NCBI GenBank assembly: GCA_003044455.1
Contig: POWY01000006.1
Location: forward strand, 47,561-111,560
From: Neisseria bergeri
Lineage (GTDB): Bacteria; Pseudomonadota; Gammaproteobacteria; Burkholderiales; Neisseriaceae
Length of the DNA: 64,000 nucleotides
Direction of reading: 5' to 3'
Shown: positions 16,876-26,751 of the stretch, piece by piece
Layout: the number at the start of each line of letters is the position of its first letter
Numbering within the stretch: position 1 is the first letter of the stretch
Notes under the pieces: generated by a model
What the model was told of the DNA's origin: nothing
What the model saw: only the letters and a program-made list of their open reading frames with translations
Database searches by the model: none
Translations under genes and position numbers: made by a program

Positions 16876-18996
16876 TTACGGTTCTTTAGGTTTGAGCCAC
16901 TGCCATTGTTCCAGCAGGGTGTCTTCGAGGATTTTCTGTTTCTCTTTGCGCGAATTGATGCCGCCGGTCAGCCTGCCGTAATCGACGGTAATGGACGGCT
17001 TGTCCACGGTACCGGTGATTTTCAGGGGAATCGGTTTGTTTTTCGGATGGACGGCGTTGCGGATAAGGACATCTTCAGACAATTCCTGCGTATCCAGATT
17101 GGTATAGCCGTTGCTGGTAACATAGAGGCTGTCTGAGAAGAGTTCGGTATCGATGTGGCGGCTGATGCCGTCTGAAATTTCGCTGTTGAGCGTGAATCGG
17201 TGGAAGGGTGTGCTGGGTGCGGCATTGTCGGCAGTTTTGCCCGAAATGCCGTTTTTCAGGATATTGTCCATGTCGATACCGTGCCATGCGCCGTTGGAAA
17301 TATTCAGCGACAGGCTGCCCTGAAGCGAGCGGATAAGCTCTTTTCGGGTTTCGCCGCTCGCGGTCAGGTCGATGACCGCATCGCCGTTGCCACTGAAGCT
17401 GTGGAAGCCGAACAGGTCTTGCAGCAGCGGTTGGATTTGGATGTTGCTTGCATTCTGTTGCAGGCGGTAAGTGGCGGGACGGGTGTTGGCGATGCTGATG
17501 CCGCCGTCGGTATGGCCGCCGTAAAGCCCTGACTTGAAACGGCTGAGCGCGATATGGTCTTTGTCGGCGTGGAGGTAGGTTTCCATATCGTCCAGTTGCA
17601 GGCCGGGAAGTTGGACATTGCCGATTTTAAGGTGGGCCTCGATATCTCCGGACAGCTTGCCGAGGGTGTCGGGAAATATTTTGCCGTTTTGTTGCCGCAC
17701 GTCGTCAAGATAGGGGGTCAGGTTCAATTTTTGCAGTGCGACGGCGGCTTCCAGGTGCGGTGCGTCTTCATGTGTGTATCTGAATTTCGCGGCAACGGTT
17801 TGGCGGTCGAACGAACCGTTGAGTTCGGCATGCCACTGATGAAGGTTTTTTATGGATATCGAACCGTCGAGCTGGCTGATGAAACGGGGTTGCGGCAGGC
17901 GGTTGACGGTATCCTGAAGGGTTGATACATGCAGGCGCGGCGCCTCCAGACCGTTATTCCGGCTCCAAACCAATGGCGAGCCGAGGGAAAAGTTGGTTTG
18001 AAGGCGGGGTGTTTTGACGTTGCCGGAGATTTCGGCGTTGCCGATGTTGGCGATACCGGGGTGAAGTTTGGCCTTATCGAGTTTGAACGATCCGCCCCAT
18101 TGGGAATTCCCGCCGTCGGCGGTAGCGGTAAATGTCCCGTTGACGGTTTCAATTTTAATGCTGTTGTTCCTGAGTACCAGCGTAGGGATTTGGGCGGTCA
18201 GGTGGAGGTTGTGGAAGGCGGTGTCGGCACGTAGGCTGAGGTTGGTCGCATCCGGTCCGCCGGCGTTAAAACGGATAGTGGGGTTGCCGGTGGTGGAAAC
18301 GGTAATGCCGTGCCCGTTTAGAGCGGTCTCGGCTTCGAAATGGAACGGTGAGATTTCGGGCGGATTGATGCCGTCTGAAATGAAAAGCCCTTTGCTTTTC
18401 CATGAAGCAGACAGGTTTTCGCCTGTCAGTATGCCCGAACTTTCAAACTGTTGTCCCGATGAAACGGGGGATTGCAGGTTGAGGCGGACTTCCTTCAGGG
18501 TAAACCGCTCTTGCAGGAAGTCGAGGTGGACGGTGCTGTTTTCGATAATGATGCGGTTTACCGAGGCTTTGCGTTTTGGGTTGTCGATCAGGTCTTGGAT
18601 GTTCCAAACGCCTTTCCCGTCGCGCGTCAGGGCAAGTTCCGTACCCGAAACCACCCATTTTTCAACCTGTATCTGATCCGACCACAGATTTTTCCAGCTC
18701 AATCCGATTTTGGTTTCTTTGATGGAAACGGCAGTCCGGTTGCTGCCGGGTTCGGTAATGGTCAGGTTTTTCAGGATGACGGTCGGCCGGGGCAGAAGCC
18801 TGCGCTGTATATCCGCATCAAACGAAATTTTTCGGTGCGTATGAGCAATGCTTTGTTGGAGGCGGCTTCGGATGTTTTCAGGTGTGAAGATGCGATAGAC
18901 GGAAGCGTGCAGCCCGATTGCCGCCAAAAGCAGTATCGTCAGCACGGCTACCGCATATTTCAGACGGTATTTGTGGAAAACCGATAATAAATCCAT
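16876..18996 (-). CDS. AsmA-family protein
   Basis: The 706-residue protein has an N-terminal membrane anchor (YAVAVLTILLLAAIGLHASVY) followed by a long, strand-rich periplasmic body with repeats of the AsmA type (RRLLPRPTVILKNLTITEPG, SVKETKIGLSWKNL-like segments, and a C-terminal LQGSLSLNISNGAWHGIDMD). AsmA-like proteins form long lipid-transfer grooves between the membranes. The start at MDLLSVFHKYR was chosen because residues before it are polar and of odd composition. A Correia element begins 72 bases upstream and may affect its promoter. Confidence 0.88.
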   Translation of the reverse strand: MDLLSVFHKYRLKYAVAVLTILLLAAIGLHASVYRIFTPENIRSRLQQSIAHTHRKISFDADIQRRLLPRPTVILKNLTITEPGSNRTAVSIKETKIGLSWKNLWSDQIQVEKWVVSGTELALTRDGKGVWNIQDLIDNPKRKASVNRIIIENSTVHLDFLQERFTLKEVRLNLQSPVSSGQQFESSGILTGENLSASWKSKGLFISDGINPPEISPFHFEAETALNGHGITVSTTGNPTIRFNAGGPDATNLSLRADTAFHNLHLTAQIPTLVLRNNSIKIETVNGTFTATADGGNSQWGGSFKLDKAKLHPGIANIGNAEISGNVKTPRLQTNFSLGSPLVWSRNNGLEAPRLHVSTLQDTVNRLPQPRFISQLDGSISIKNLHQWHAELNGSFDRQTVAAKFRYTHEDAPHLEAAVALQKLNLTPYLDDVRQQNGKIFPDTLGKLSGDIEAHLKIGNVQLPGLQLDDMETYLHADKDHIALSRFKSGLYGGHTDGGISIANTRPATYRLQQNASNIQIQPLLQDLFGFHSFSGNGDAVIDLTASGETRKELIRSLQGSLSLNISNGAWHGIDMDNILKNGISGKTADNAAPSTPFHRFTLNSEISDGISRHIDTELFSDSLYVTSNGYTNLDTQELSEDVLIRNAVHPKNKPIPLKITGTVDKPSITVDYGRLTGGINSRKEKQKILEDTLLEQWQWLKPKEP

Positions 18997-19067
18997 AGCC
19001 CGAACAATCCGTAAAACACGCCACAGTATAACACGGCTTGTAGAAATCCTATTTTGTGCGGGCGGAT

Positions 19068-19222
19068 TATAGTGGATTAACAAAAACCAGTACGGCGTTG
19101 TCTCGTCTTAGCTCAAAGAGAACGATTCTCTAAGGTGCTCAAGCACCAAGTGAATCGGTTCCGTACTATCTGTACTGTCTGCGGCTTCGTCGCCTTGTCC
19201 TGATTTTTGTTAATCCACTATA
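19068..19222. repeat. Correia element (155 bp)
   Basis: Third copy, between the divergent AsmA-family gene and folP. It lies 72 bases upstream of the former and 170 upstream of the latter, so it could supply or alter promoters for either. Confidence 0.95.
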
Positions 19223-19322
19223 TCTTGCATAAAGGGGTGTTGCCGCGTTTGCAGGGGCGGGGGTTTCGGCGGGTATGTTTCATACGGAGGCGGATTCTGC
19301 AAGATGCTTTTTTGAAATACCG

Positions 19323-19365
19323 ATGCCGTCTGAAATGGACAAGTTTTGTTCGGACGGCATATAAT
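19323..19365 (+). promoter_or_regulatory. folP promoter embedded in an uptake-sequence inverted repeat
   Basis: TGGACA (19336-19341), an 18-base spacer and a perfect TATAAT (19360-19365). The promoter overlaps a DUS (19323-19334) and its imperfect inverted partner (19349-19360). Confidence 0.6.
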
Positions 19366-19391
19366 TTGCTTTTTATTCCGGAGGCACGGAT

Positions 19392-20243
19392 ATGGTCGGA
19401 TGCGTTTGGCAGGCAGGACGGTTTGAAATCGGTTTGGACAAGCCGAAAATCATGGGCATCGTGAATCTCACGCCCGATTCTTTGTCCGACGGCGGCGCGT
19501 ATTCGCAAAACGCCCAAACAGCTTTGGCGCATGCTGAACGGCTTTTGAAAGAGGGTGCGGACATTCTCGACATCGGCGGCGAATCGACGCGGCCGGGTGC
19601 GGATTATGTTTCGCCTGAAGAAGAATGGGCGCGGGTTGCGCCTGTTTTGGCGGAAGTGGTGGGGTGGGGCGTTCCCGTCAGTTTGGACACGCGCCACACG
19701 GTGGTTATGGAAAAAGCGTTGGCACTCGGCGGCATCGATATTATTAACGATGTGGCGGCGTTGACCGACGAAGGCGCGCTCGAATTGCTGGCGTGTCAGG
19801 CGGATACGGGCATTTGCCTGATGCATATGCAGGGCTTGCCTAAGAATATGCAGATTAATCCGAAATATCAGGATGTTGTCGGTGAAGTGGCGCGGTATTT
19901 GAAAGCGCGGGCGGCGGAATGCATCGCGGCAGGCATCGCCCCGCAACGCATTACACTCGACCCCGGTTTCTGCTTCGGCAAAACCTTGCAACACAATATC
20001 ACACTGATGCGGCATCTGCCCGAATTGATGGCGGAAACGGGCTATCCGCTGCTGATCGGCGTGTCGCGCAAAAGCATGATAGGCGAACTGACGGGCGAAA
20101 CCGACGCGGCGGCGCGCGGACACGGCAGCGTGGCGGCGGCTTTGGCGGCTGTGGCACGCGGCGCGAAAATCGTGCGCGTGCACGATGTGAAGGCGACGGC
20201 GGATGCTTTGAAGGCGTGGGAAGCGTTGGGCATCAATCTGTAA
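19392..20243 (+). CDS. folP: dihydropteroate synthase, sulfonamide-resistance type
   Basis: The 283-residue enzyme joins p-aminobenzoate to dihydropterin pyrophosphate in folate synthesis. The two pterin/pyrophosphate signatures are present: [15 protein letters not shown] and [11 protein letters not shown], as well as DPGFCFGK and GVSRKSMIG. Residue 31 is Leu where most DHPS have Phe (PDSFSDGG), and residue 194 is Cys where Gly is usual (PGFGFGK). Both are known changes in sulfonamide-resistant meningococci. The ATG follows GGAGG by seven bases. The next gene is glmM, the common folP-glmM order. Confidence 0.97.
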   Translation: MVGCVWQAGRFEIGLDKPKIMGIVNLTPDSLSDGGAYSQNAQTALAHAERLLKEGADILDIGGESTRPGADYVSPEEEWARVAPVLAEVVGWGVPVSLDTRHTVVMEKALALGGIDIINDVAALTDEGALELLACQADTGICLMHMQGLPKNMQINPKYQDVVGEVARYLKARAAECIAAGIAPQRITLDPGFCFGKTLQHNITLMRHLPELMAETGYPLLIGVSRKSMIGELTGETDAAARGHGSVAAALAAVARGAKIVRVHDVKATADALKAWEALGINL

Positions 20244-20263
20244 ACAGCGGTTCGCATACTTTA

Positions 20264-20301
20264 TGCCGTCTGAAAAGGGCGGAGCGGCTTCAGACGGCAT
20301 C
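20264..20301. terminator. inverted uptake-sequence pair between folP and glmM
   Basis: Opposed DUS copies with a 14-base loop lie 20 bases past the folP stop. Confidence 0.65.
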
Positions 20302-20372
20302 AACGGTGCAGACAGCAAGGTACAAACAGACTGTATAATCTCGGACAACGGTTCACATTCTCGGAGCAACAC

Positions 20373-21707
20373 ATGGCAAAAAAATATTTCGGCACGGACG
20401 GCGTGCGCGGCGAAGTCGGGCAGTTTCCGATTACGCCCGATTTTGTATTGAAACTCGGCTATGCGGCGGGTCAGGTTTTGGTTCAGCACGACACTGACCA
20501 GAAACCGACCGTCCTCATCGGCAAAGACACGCGTATTTCCGGTTATATGCTGGAAGCCGCGCTAGTGGCGGGCTTTACGGCGGCGGGTGTGAATGTGGTA
20601 CAAACCGGTCCGCTGCCTACGCCCGGCGTGGCTTATCTGACCCGTGCGCTGCGTTTGTCCGCCGGTGTGATGATTTCCGCGTCGCATAATGCCTATTCCG
20701 ACAACGGCATCAAATTCTTTGCCGAGGGTGGCGTGAAGCTTTCCGATGAAATCGAGTTGGAAATCGAAGCCAAAATCGACGAAGAAATGAAAACCCAGCC
20801 TTCTGCACGCCTCGGGCGCGCACGCCGTATCAGCGGTGCAGACGACCGCTATATCGAATTTTGCAAATCCACCTTTCCCAGCCATTCCGACCTTCGGGGT
20901 TTGAAGTTGGTTATCGATACCGCCAACGGCGCGGGGTACGGTGTCGCACCCAAGGTGTTTCACGAACTGGGTGCACAGGTTGTCAGCATCGGCGACGAAC
21001 CCAACGGCTACAACATCAATGAAAAATGCGGTGCGACTTATACCAAGACACTCCAAGCCGCCGTTTTACAGCATGAAGCCGACTACGGCATCGCCTTAGA
21101 CGGCGACGGCGACCGCCTGATGATGGTCGATAAAAACGGTAAGGTTTACGACGGCGACAGCCTGATTTACGTCATTGCCAAAGCCCGCGCCCGAGAAGGT
21201 ATCAACATCGGCGGCGTGGTCGGCACGGTCATGACCAATATGGCGATGGAAATCGCCCTGAAAGAGCAGGGCGTCGATTTCTGCCGCGCCAAAGTCGGCG
21301 ACCGCTATGTGTTGGAACAGCTGAACCAACGCGGCTGGCTCATCGGAGGCGAAGCCAGCGGCCATATTTTGTGCATGGACAAACACAACACCGGCGACGG
21401 CATTATTTCCGCGCTGCAAGTTTTGGCGGCGCTGCAAATCCTGAACCAAGACCTCGCTACCGTTTGCGCCGACTGGCAGCCGTATCCGCAAACGATGATT
21501 AACGTGCGCATCCAAAAGGGTCAGAAATGGCAGGAGGCTTCGAAAGACGTGTTGGCGGAAGTGGAAAAAGAACTCGAAGGCAAAGGAAGGGTTGTATTGC
21601 GCGCTTCGGGAACCGAACCCGTCGTGCGCGTGATGGTGGAGGCGCGTCAGGCGGATTGGGCGCGCGAAGGGGCGGAACGTATTGCTTCCGCCATCGGCAG
21701 CATTTAG
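20373..21707 (+). CDS. glmM: phosphoglucosamine mutase
   Basis: A 444-residue enzyme that interconverts glucosamine-6- and -1-phosphate for peptidoglycan and lipopolysaccharide synthesis. It begins [13 protein letters not shown], carries the phospho-serine loop [16 protein letters not shown], the metal loop LDGDGDRL, the sugar loop GGEASGH, and the phosphate-binding [14 protein letters not shown] near the end. The length and motif order are normal. It lies 130 bases after folP behind a DUS hairpin. Confidence 0.97.
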   Translation: MAKKYFGTDGVRGEVGQFPITPDFVLKLGYAAGQVLVQHDTDQKPTVLIGKDTRISGYMLEAALVAGFTAAGVNVVQTGPLPTPGVAYLTRALRLSAGVMISASHNAYSDNGIKFFAEGGVKLSDEIELEIEAKIDEEMKTQPSARLGRARRISGADDRYIEFCKSTFPSHSDLRGLKLVIDTANGAGYGVAPKVFHELGAQVVSIGDEPNGYNINEKCGATYTKTLQAAVLQHEADYGIALDGDGDRLMMVDKNGKVYDGDSLIYVIAKARAREGINIGGVVGTVMTNMAMEIALKEQGVDFCRAKVGDRYVLEQLNQRGWLIGGEASGHILCMDKHNTGDGIISALQVLAALQILNQDLATVCADWQPYPQTMINVRIQKGQKWQEASKDVLAEVEKELEGKGRVVLRASGTEPVVRVMVEARQADWAREGAERIASAIGSI

Positions 21708-21755
21708 GCAAAATCAGAAAAAACCGTTTTCAGAACCGGCCGGTTTTCTGTTTAA

Positions 21756-21815
21756 ATGCCGTCTGAACATGCGGAGGATGCGCGAATCTGCCTTTTTTCC
21801 GCTTTCAGACGGCAT
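21756..21815. terminator. inverted uptake-sequence pair after glmM
   Basis: Opposed DUS copies with a 36-base loop. A separate GC-rich hairpin (AACCG/CGGTT) with T residues sits just before it at 21721-21752. Confidence 0.55.
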
Positions 21816-21897
21816 AATCTTTGATAGAATGCCTGCTTCATGTAGAAAATGTTTCGGTTTGTTCTGACTTTTTATCTCCGACAATGGAATATCCGCC

Positions 21898-22581
21898 ATG
21901 TTTGCTTTTTTAGAAGCCTTTTTTGTCGAATACGGTTATGCGGCTGTTTTTTTTGTATTGGTCATCTGCGGTTTCGGCGTGCCGATTCCCGAGGATTTGA
22001 CCTTGGTAACAGGCGGCGTGATTTCGGGTATGGGTTATACCAATCCGCATATTATGTTTGCAGTCGGTATGCTCGGCGTATTGGTCGGGGACGGCATCAT
22101 GTTCGCCGCTGGACGGATTTGGGGTCAGAAAATCCTAAGGTTCAAACCTATTGCGCGCATCATGACGCCGAAACGTTATGAGCAGGTTCAGGAAAAATTC
22201 GACAAATACGGTAACTGGGTCTTATTTGTTGCCCGTTTCCTGCCCGGTTTGAGAACGGCCGTATTTGTTACAGCCGGTATCAGCCGCAAGGTTTCATACT
22301 TGCGTTTTATCATTATGGATGGACTGGCTGCACTGATTTCCGTCCCTATTTGGATTTATCTGGGCGAATACGGTGCGCACAACATCGATTGGCTGATGGC
22401 GAAAATGCACAGCCTGCAATCGGGTATTTTCGTTATCTTGGGTATAGGTGCGGCCGTCGTTGCTTGGATCTGGTGGAAAAAACGCCAACGTATCCAGTTT
22501 TACCGCAGTAAATTGAAAGAAAAGCGGGCGCAACGCAAAGCCGCCAAGGCAGTGAAAAAAGCCGCGCAAAGCAAACAATAA
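21898..22581 (+). CDS. DedA-family membrane protein
   Basis: The 227-residue inner-membrane protein has the DedA signature: GFGVPIPEDLTLVTGGVI in the N-terminal half-helix region, FVARFLPGLRTAVFVTAGIS with the conserved Arg and Gly, and a basic tail (KLKEKRAQRKAAKAVKK). DedA proteins are thought to be flippases for polyprenyl- or other phospholipids and affect envelope integrity. The gene is alone on its strand, 190 bases after glmM. Confidence 0.92.
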   Translation: MFAFLEAFFVEYGYAAVFFVLVICGFGVPIPEDLTLVTGGVISGMGYTNPHIMFAVGMLGVLVGDGIMFAAGRIWGQKILRFKPIARIMTPKRYEQVQEKFDKYGNWVLFVARFLPGLRTAVFVTAGISRKVSYLRFIIMDGLAALISVPIWIYLGEYGAHNIDWLMAKMHSLQSGIFVILGIGAAVVAWIWWKKRQRIQFYRSKLKEKRAQRKAAKAVKKAAQSKQ

Positions 22582-22722
22582 AATCAAGCACCTAAATAGC
22601 TTGCCGATATTCAATAGTTTCCGTGTTTTTTTCATCCACAAAGCGGTATCTCATGCGTTGGAAATTCTCGCAAGGTCTCTGACCTTGTTGCGGTTTCCGT
22701 CCTGAGTCTCACGCTTCGTGAA
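22582..22722. other. intergenic stretch before a Correia element
   Basis: No reading frame with a ribosome site and no clear regulatory element is visible. With the Correia element and the next 150 bases it makes up the 448 bp gap before the asparaginase gene. Confidence 0.4.
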
Positions 22723-22878
22723 TATAGTGGATTAACAAAAATCAGGACAAGGCGACGAAGCCGCAGACAGTACAAATAGTACGGAACCGATTCACTTGGT
22801 GCTTCAGCACCTTAGAGAATCGTTCTCTTTGAGCTAAGGCGAGGCAACGCCGTACTGGTTTAAATTTAATCCACTATA
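22723..22878. repeat. Correia element (156 bp), opposite orientation
   Basis: Fourth copy, inverted relative to the others. It lies about 150 bases upstream of ansA; an AGGCCGTCTGAA uptake-sequence variant follows at 22933. Confidence 0.95.
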
Positions 22879-23029
22879 AAAATCCACTTGGAAAATCAAA
22901 TATCGACAGCCCTTGGGTGCTTTTTCATTTGAAGGCCGTCTGAAAACCGTCCGCGCCGCCAAATTGCCAGCTTGTCCGAAATATAGTTAAATAAGCCGCA
23001 TCATTATGTTCAGACGGTACGACAATGCT

Positions 23030-24022
23030 ATGAAACAAAAAATCTTCGTCCTCTACACGGGCGGCACCATAGGCATGACCCAAAGCAGCGAAGGTCTGCG
23101 CCCCGATACCGCACTGGTCAGCCAAGCCCTTTCCCCCTTTTCAGACGGCCTCGATTTCGAGTGGCACGTCTGCAATCCCTTGATTGATTCCTCTTCCGTT
23201 ACGCTGCAACACTGGCGCGGTTGGCTGGACATCATTGCCGACAAATTGCCTTCCTGCGACGGCATCCTGATACTGCACGGCACGGACAGTATGGCGTACA
23301 CCGCCAACCTTCTCTCGCTCGCCCTGCAAGGCTTGGACAAACCCATCGTCCTGACCGGTTCCCAATGGCCTTACGCCGCCAAAAACAGCGATGCCCCGCG
23401 CAACCTCTCCACCGCCGTTGCCGCCTTCAGCCTCAAGCTCAAACAAACCGTCATCGCGTTTGACGGCAAACTGTATCCCGCCGTCGGCAGCAGCAAAGTC
23501 AGCACCGAAACCGCCGCAGGCTTCGACAATCCGCATTTCGGCGCCATCGCCGAATGGGATGAAACTCAAGGCTGGCACAATCTTCGCATCCCGTCCCAAG
23601 ATGCGGCGGCCGTTTCAGACGGCCTCAAAATCCGCTATCCCGATTCTCAGGCAAAAATCGCCGTCCGCACGCTTATCCCCGGCTTTGCCGTTCAAGAACT
23701 TGCGGACGGACTCGGACAGCTTCCCGCCCACGCCCTTATCCTGCAAAGCTACGGACACGGCAACACACCCGCAGACGAAGGTTTCATCCGCGCCGTGCAA
23801 GACTTTACGCAGCAAGGCAAATTGTTGCTCAATATCAGCCAAGTCCGACAAGGCAGAACTGCTGCCGTTTACGCGCAAGGCAATGCGTTCCGCAACTCGG
23901 GCATCATCAACGGCGGCAAATGCAACCTCGAAACCGCCACCGCGCTCATGACCCTCGCCGTATCACAAGGCTGGAGCGCGGAAGATGTAGAAAAAGAGTT
24001 GGTAAGACTGCAATTATTGTGA
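23030..24022 (+). CDS. ansA: L-asparaginase, cytoplasmic type
   Basis: The 330-residue amidohydrolase carries both asparaginase signatures: the first catalytic Thr in VLYTGGTIGMTQS and the second in LILHGTDSMAYTA, followed by LTGSQWPYA. No signal peptide is present, so it fits the cytoplasmic type I (AnsA) enzyme that turns asparagine into aspartate and ammonia. The start at MKQKIFVLY was chosen over a Met eight codons earlier whose extension contains a partial DUS. The TatD gene follows after seven bases. Confidence 0.92.
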   Translation: MKQKIFVLYTGGTIGMTQSSEGLRPDTALVSQALSPFSDGLDFEWHVCNPLIDSSSVTLQHWRGWLDIIADKLPSCDGILILHGTDSMAYTANLLSLALQGLDKPIVLTGSQWPYAAKNSDAPRNLSTAVAAFSLKLKQTVIAFDGKLYPAVGSSKVSTETAAGFDNPHFGAIAEWDETQGWHNLRIPSQDAAAVSDGLKIRYPDSQAKIAVRTLIPGFAVQELADGLGQLPAHALILQSYGHGNTPADEGFIRAVQDFTQQGKLLLNISQVRQGRTAAVYAQGNAFRNSGIINGGKCNLETATALMTLAVSQGWSAEDVEKELVRLQLL

Positions 24023-24029
24023 AATTGAA

Positions 24030-24809
24030 ATGAACTTCACCGACACTCATTGCCACCTTGCCGATCCCGCCCTGCGCGAAAACCTGACGCACGTTTTGAC
24101 CGCAGCGCGGGAGGCAGGGGTAGGGCGGTTTATCGTTCCCGCAACCCGACCGCAGGATTGGCAGGACGTGGCGGATTTGGCTCAAAGGTCGTCTGAAAAT
24201 CCGCTTTTAGGCAACATCCATATCGCGCTCGGCATCCATCCTTGGTTTTCAGACGACGTTTCCGAACCGGATTTCCGGCATTTGGAACAAGCATTGCAGG
24301 CGCGTTCGACGGCATGGGTCGGCGAAATCGGCTTGGATTTTTACGACAAAACCCAAACGCCGCCACAGCGCGAACGGCAAATTCAAGTCTTCAGCCGCCA
24401 GCTTGCCATCGCGCAAACCCTGCGCCGCCGCGTGATTATCCATAATCTCAAAGCCACCGCCGACATCGCCGCCGCCGTCAAACAGACAGGCTTTGCCCAA
24501 GGCGGCATCGTTCACGCCTTCTCAGGCAGCGCGGAAGAAGCGCGCGTGTTGACGAAACTGGATTTCAAAATCGGCATCGGTTCGTTGTTGCTCAACCCGA
24601 ACGCCCGCAAAATACGCGAAACCCTCAAAACACTGAATGACACCGATTTCGTCTTGGAAACCGACAGCCCGTTTATGCTGAAAAAAGAGATTAATACGCC
24701 TGCCAATATTCCGGGTATTGCAAAGATTGCTGCGGAAATCCGCGGAACCTGTGTAGAAGAGATTGCCAAGGTAACGGAGCGCAATGCCGATGCCCTGTTG
24801 GGACGGTAG
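24030..24809 (+). CDS. TatD-family metal-dependent hydrolase
   Basis: A 259-residue TIM-barrel hydrolase with the metal ligands in [27 protein letters not shown] and LETDSPFM. This family includes 3'-5' DNases involved in DNA repair and quality control. It starts seven bases after ansA and probably shares its transcript. Whether this copy corresponds to TatD, YcfH or YjjV of E. coli cannot be decided without comparison. Confidence 0.9.
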   Translation: MNFTDTHCHLADPALRENLTHVLTAAREAGVGRFIVPATRPQDWQDVADLAQRSSENPLLGNIHIALGIHPWFSDDVSEPDFRHLEQALQARSTAWVGEIGLDFYDKTQTPPQRERQIQVFSRQLAIAQTLRRRVIIHNLKATADIAAAVKQTGFAQGGIVHAFSGSAEEARVLTKLDFKIGIGSLLLNPNARKIRETLKTLNDTDFVLETDSPFMLKKEINTPANIPGIAKIAAEIRGTCVEEIAKVTERNADALLGR

Positions 24810-24831
24810 GTTATCCATCTAAGATTATCTT

Positions 24832-24859
24832 TTTGAATATCCGGAAAACCTATTATAAT
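24832..24859 (+). promoter_or_regulatory. possible prfA promoter
   Basis: TTTGAA (24832-24837), a 16-base spacer and a perfect TATAAT (24854-24859), 55 bases before the prfA start. The -35 match is weak. Confidence 0.4.
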
Positions 24860-24913
24860 AATCCAGTGTTGATGCCGTCTGAACATTCAGGCGGCGTTTG
24901 TTATGGAAGAATT

Positions 24914-25990
24914 ATGAAGCCGTCTATCTTAGAAAAACTACAACAACTCAGCGACCGACTGGAAGAAGTTACCCACCTTCTCGGACAGCCCGAAGCCACG
25001 TCCGACATGGACAATTACCGCAAGCTCACGCGTGAACACGCCGAATTGACGCCCGTGGTCGAAGTATTCCAAAACTATCAACTGGCGCAAAGCGACTTGG
25101 CAGATGCCGAAGAAATGCTGTCCGACCCCGAAATGAAAGACTTTGCCGCCGAAGAAATCGAAGCGGCAAAAGCCAAAATCAACACGCTCGATACTGAACT
25201 GCAAAAACTGCTGCTGCCCAAAGATGCCGACGACGACAAAAACATCTTTATCGAAGTACGCGCCGGCACGGGCGGCGACGAAGCCGCGCTGTTTGCTGGC
25301 GATTTGCTGCGTATGTACAGCCGCTACGCCGAGCGCAACCGCTGGCAGGTCGAAATCGTGTCCGCCAACGAAAGCGAATTGGGCGGCTATAAAGAAGTCA
25401 TCGCCCGTATTGTCGGGCTCGGGGCGTACAGCCGTTTGAAATTTGAATCGGGCGGACACCGCGTGCAACGCGTTCCAGCCACCGAAAGCCAAGGCCGCAT
25501 CCACACCTCCGCCTGCACCGTTGCCGTCATGCCCGAAGCGGACGAACTGGAAGACATCGAGTTGAACCCCGCCGACCTTCGTATCGACACCTTCCGTGCA
25601 TCCGGTGCGGGCGGTCAGCACATCAACAAAACCGACTCCGCCGTCCGCATTACCCACCTGCCCACCGGCATGGTGGTCGAATGCCAAGACGGACGCAGCC
25701 AACACGCCAACAAAGCGCAGGCAATGAAAGTCCTCGCCGCCCGCCTGAACGACGCGCAAAAACGTGAAGCCCAAGCCAAAGAAGCCGCCGAGCGCAAATC
25801 TCTCATCGGCAGCGGCGACCGCAGCGAACGCATCCGCACCTACAACTACCCCCAAGGCAGGGTAACAGACCACCGCATCAACCTCACCCTGCACAAGCTG
25901 GATTTTGTGATGGACGGCGACTTGGAAGAAATCACCAACGCCCTGATTGCCGAGCATCAGGCGGAGCTTCTGGCGGCAATGGGCGATTGA
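24914..25990 (+). CDS. prfA: peptide chain release factor 1
   Basis: The 358-residue protein reads UAA and UAG stop codons. The GGQ motif that triggers peptide release is visible ([13 protein letters not shown]), as is the [14 protein letters not shown] region before it ([13 protein letters not shown]). The start [10 protein letters not shown] was chosen; an upstream Met would add 27 residues encoded across a DUS half-palindrome. The length is normal for RF1. Confidence 0.97.
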   Translation: MKPSILEKLQQLSDRLEEVTHLLGQPEATSDMDNYRKLTREHAELTPVVEVFQNYQLAQSDLADAEEMLSDPEMKDFAAEEIEAAKAKINTLDTELQKLLLPKDADDDKNIFIEVRAGTGGDEAALFAGDLLRMYSRYAERNRWQVEIVSANESELGGYKEVIARIVGLGAYSRLKFESGGHRVQRVPATESQGRIHTSACTVAVMPEADELEDIELNPADLRIDTFRASGAGGQHINKTDSAVRITHLPTGMVVECQDGRSQHANKAQAMKVLAARLNDAQKREAQAKEAAERKSLIGSGDRSERIRTYNYPQGRVTDHRINLTLHKLDFVMDGDLEEITNALIAEHQAELLAAMGD

Positions 25991-26208
25991 GTTTTGTGTC
26001 CGGATAAAAAAATCGGTGTTTGAACAAGGGGCGGTTTTGCCTGTTTGCAAGAGTAAGACGGTTTCATTTGTTCGGATGGCGGGCGGTTTTGCCGGATAAA
26101 AAGAAATTTTTAAAACAAAACCGTATCTTTAATGGCTCTGTTGCAAGTGTAACAATCTCCACACCCTGCATCATTTGCATGATGCGGGATATTTTTTAAG
26201 GAAATTTT

Positions 26209-26373
26209 ATGGAGTTTTTTTTAGCGGTTTGGCATTCAATATTTGATTTCATAACTGGTCTATTTATATTTAAACCATGGGAAGAAGATACGGCAGAAAA
26301 TAAAATAAAAAGTTTAGCTTTACTTTTCTTTCTGACAATTTGCGGCTTTATTTTTTATATTTCAGTCTTTTAA
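26209..26373 (+). CDS. 54-residue small membrane protein
   Basis: An ATG follows AAGGA by six bases and opens a 54-codon frame, MEFFLAVWHSIFDFITG to FIFYISVF. It has a hydrophobic first third, a short charged loop (KPWEEDTAENKIK) and a C-terminal membrane helix. The composition is far more AT-rich than the flanks. I do not recognise it. An inverted repeat (GCATCAT/ATGATGC) lies 25 bases upstream. It is probably a real small gene. Confidence 0.55.
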   Translation: MEFFLAVWHSIFDFITGLFIFKPWEEDTAENKIKSLALLFFLTICGFIFYISVF

Positions 26374-26450
26374 GGCAAAGCACATAAAAAACATGAAAAT
26401 AATGAAAAATCAATAGCAAAACCGGCGGCATATGGCGGACAGTCTGAAAA

Positions 26451-26487
26451 ATGCCGTCTGAAAAAGAAATGCTTTTTCAGACGGCAT
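26451..26487. terminator. inverted uptake-sequence pair
   Basis: A perfect stem of two DUS copies extended by GAAAAAG/CTTTTTC, followed by T residues; it may end transcription of the small gene at 26209. Confidence 0.7.
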
Positions 26488-26751
26488 TTTTCCGCCGATC
26501 GGATGATAAGCGGAAGGGATGCGCCCGCATATTCCCGGCTTTTTTGTTCGGAAATAAGGAAAAAAGGGGATTTGAACGTGCGCCCTCTTTCGGAAACATA
26601 AGGTGCAAACGGCGTTCGGACGGCATTTTGACGTGCCGGGCGGTCGGGCAGGGCGCGCCTGCGGCGCAAAACCGCGAAAACAAGCCGCCGGCTCTGCCCG
26701 AATCCAGTGTATGATGCCGTTTTCGACAACGGACAAGGGATAGGAATCCGG
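26488..26751. other. intergenic stretch before the D-lactate dehydrogenase gene
   Basis: No supported gene. It contains a single imperfect DUS half (26616-26627) and GC-rich sequence; the dehydrogenase promoter is presumably here but no clear -35/-10 pair stands out. Confidence 0.35.

Noticed and set aside
26132..26150. GGCTCTGTTGCAAG, similar to one end of IS6-family elements
   Set aside because: No matching inverted end, transposase or target duplication was found nearby; chance similarity.
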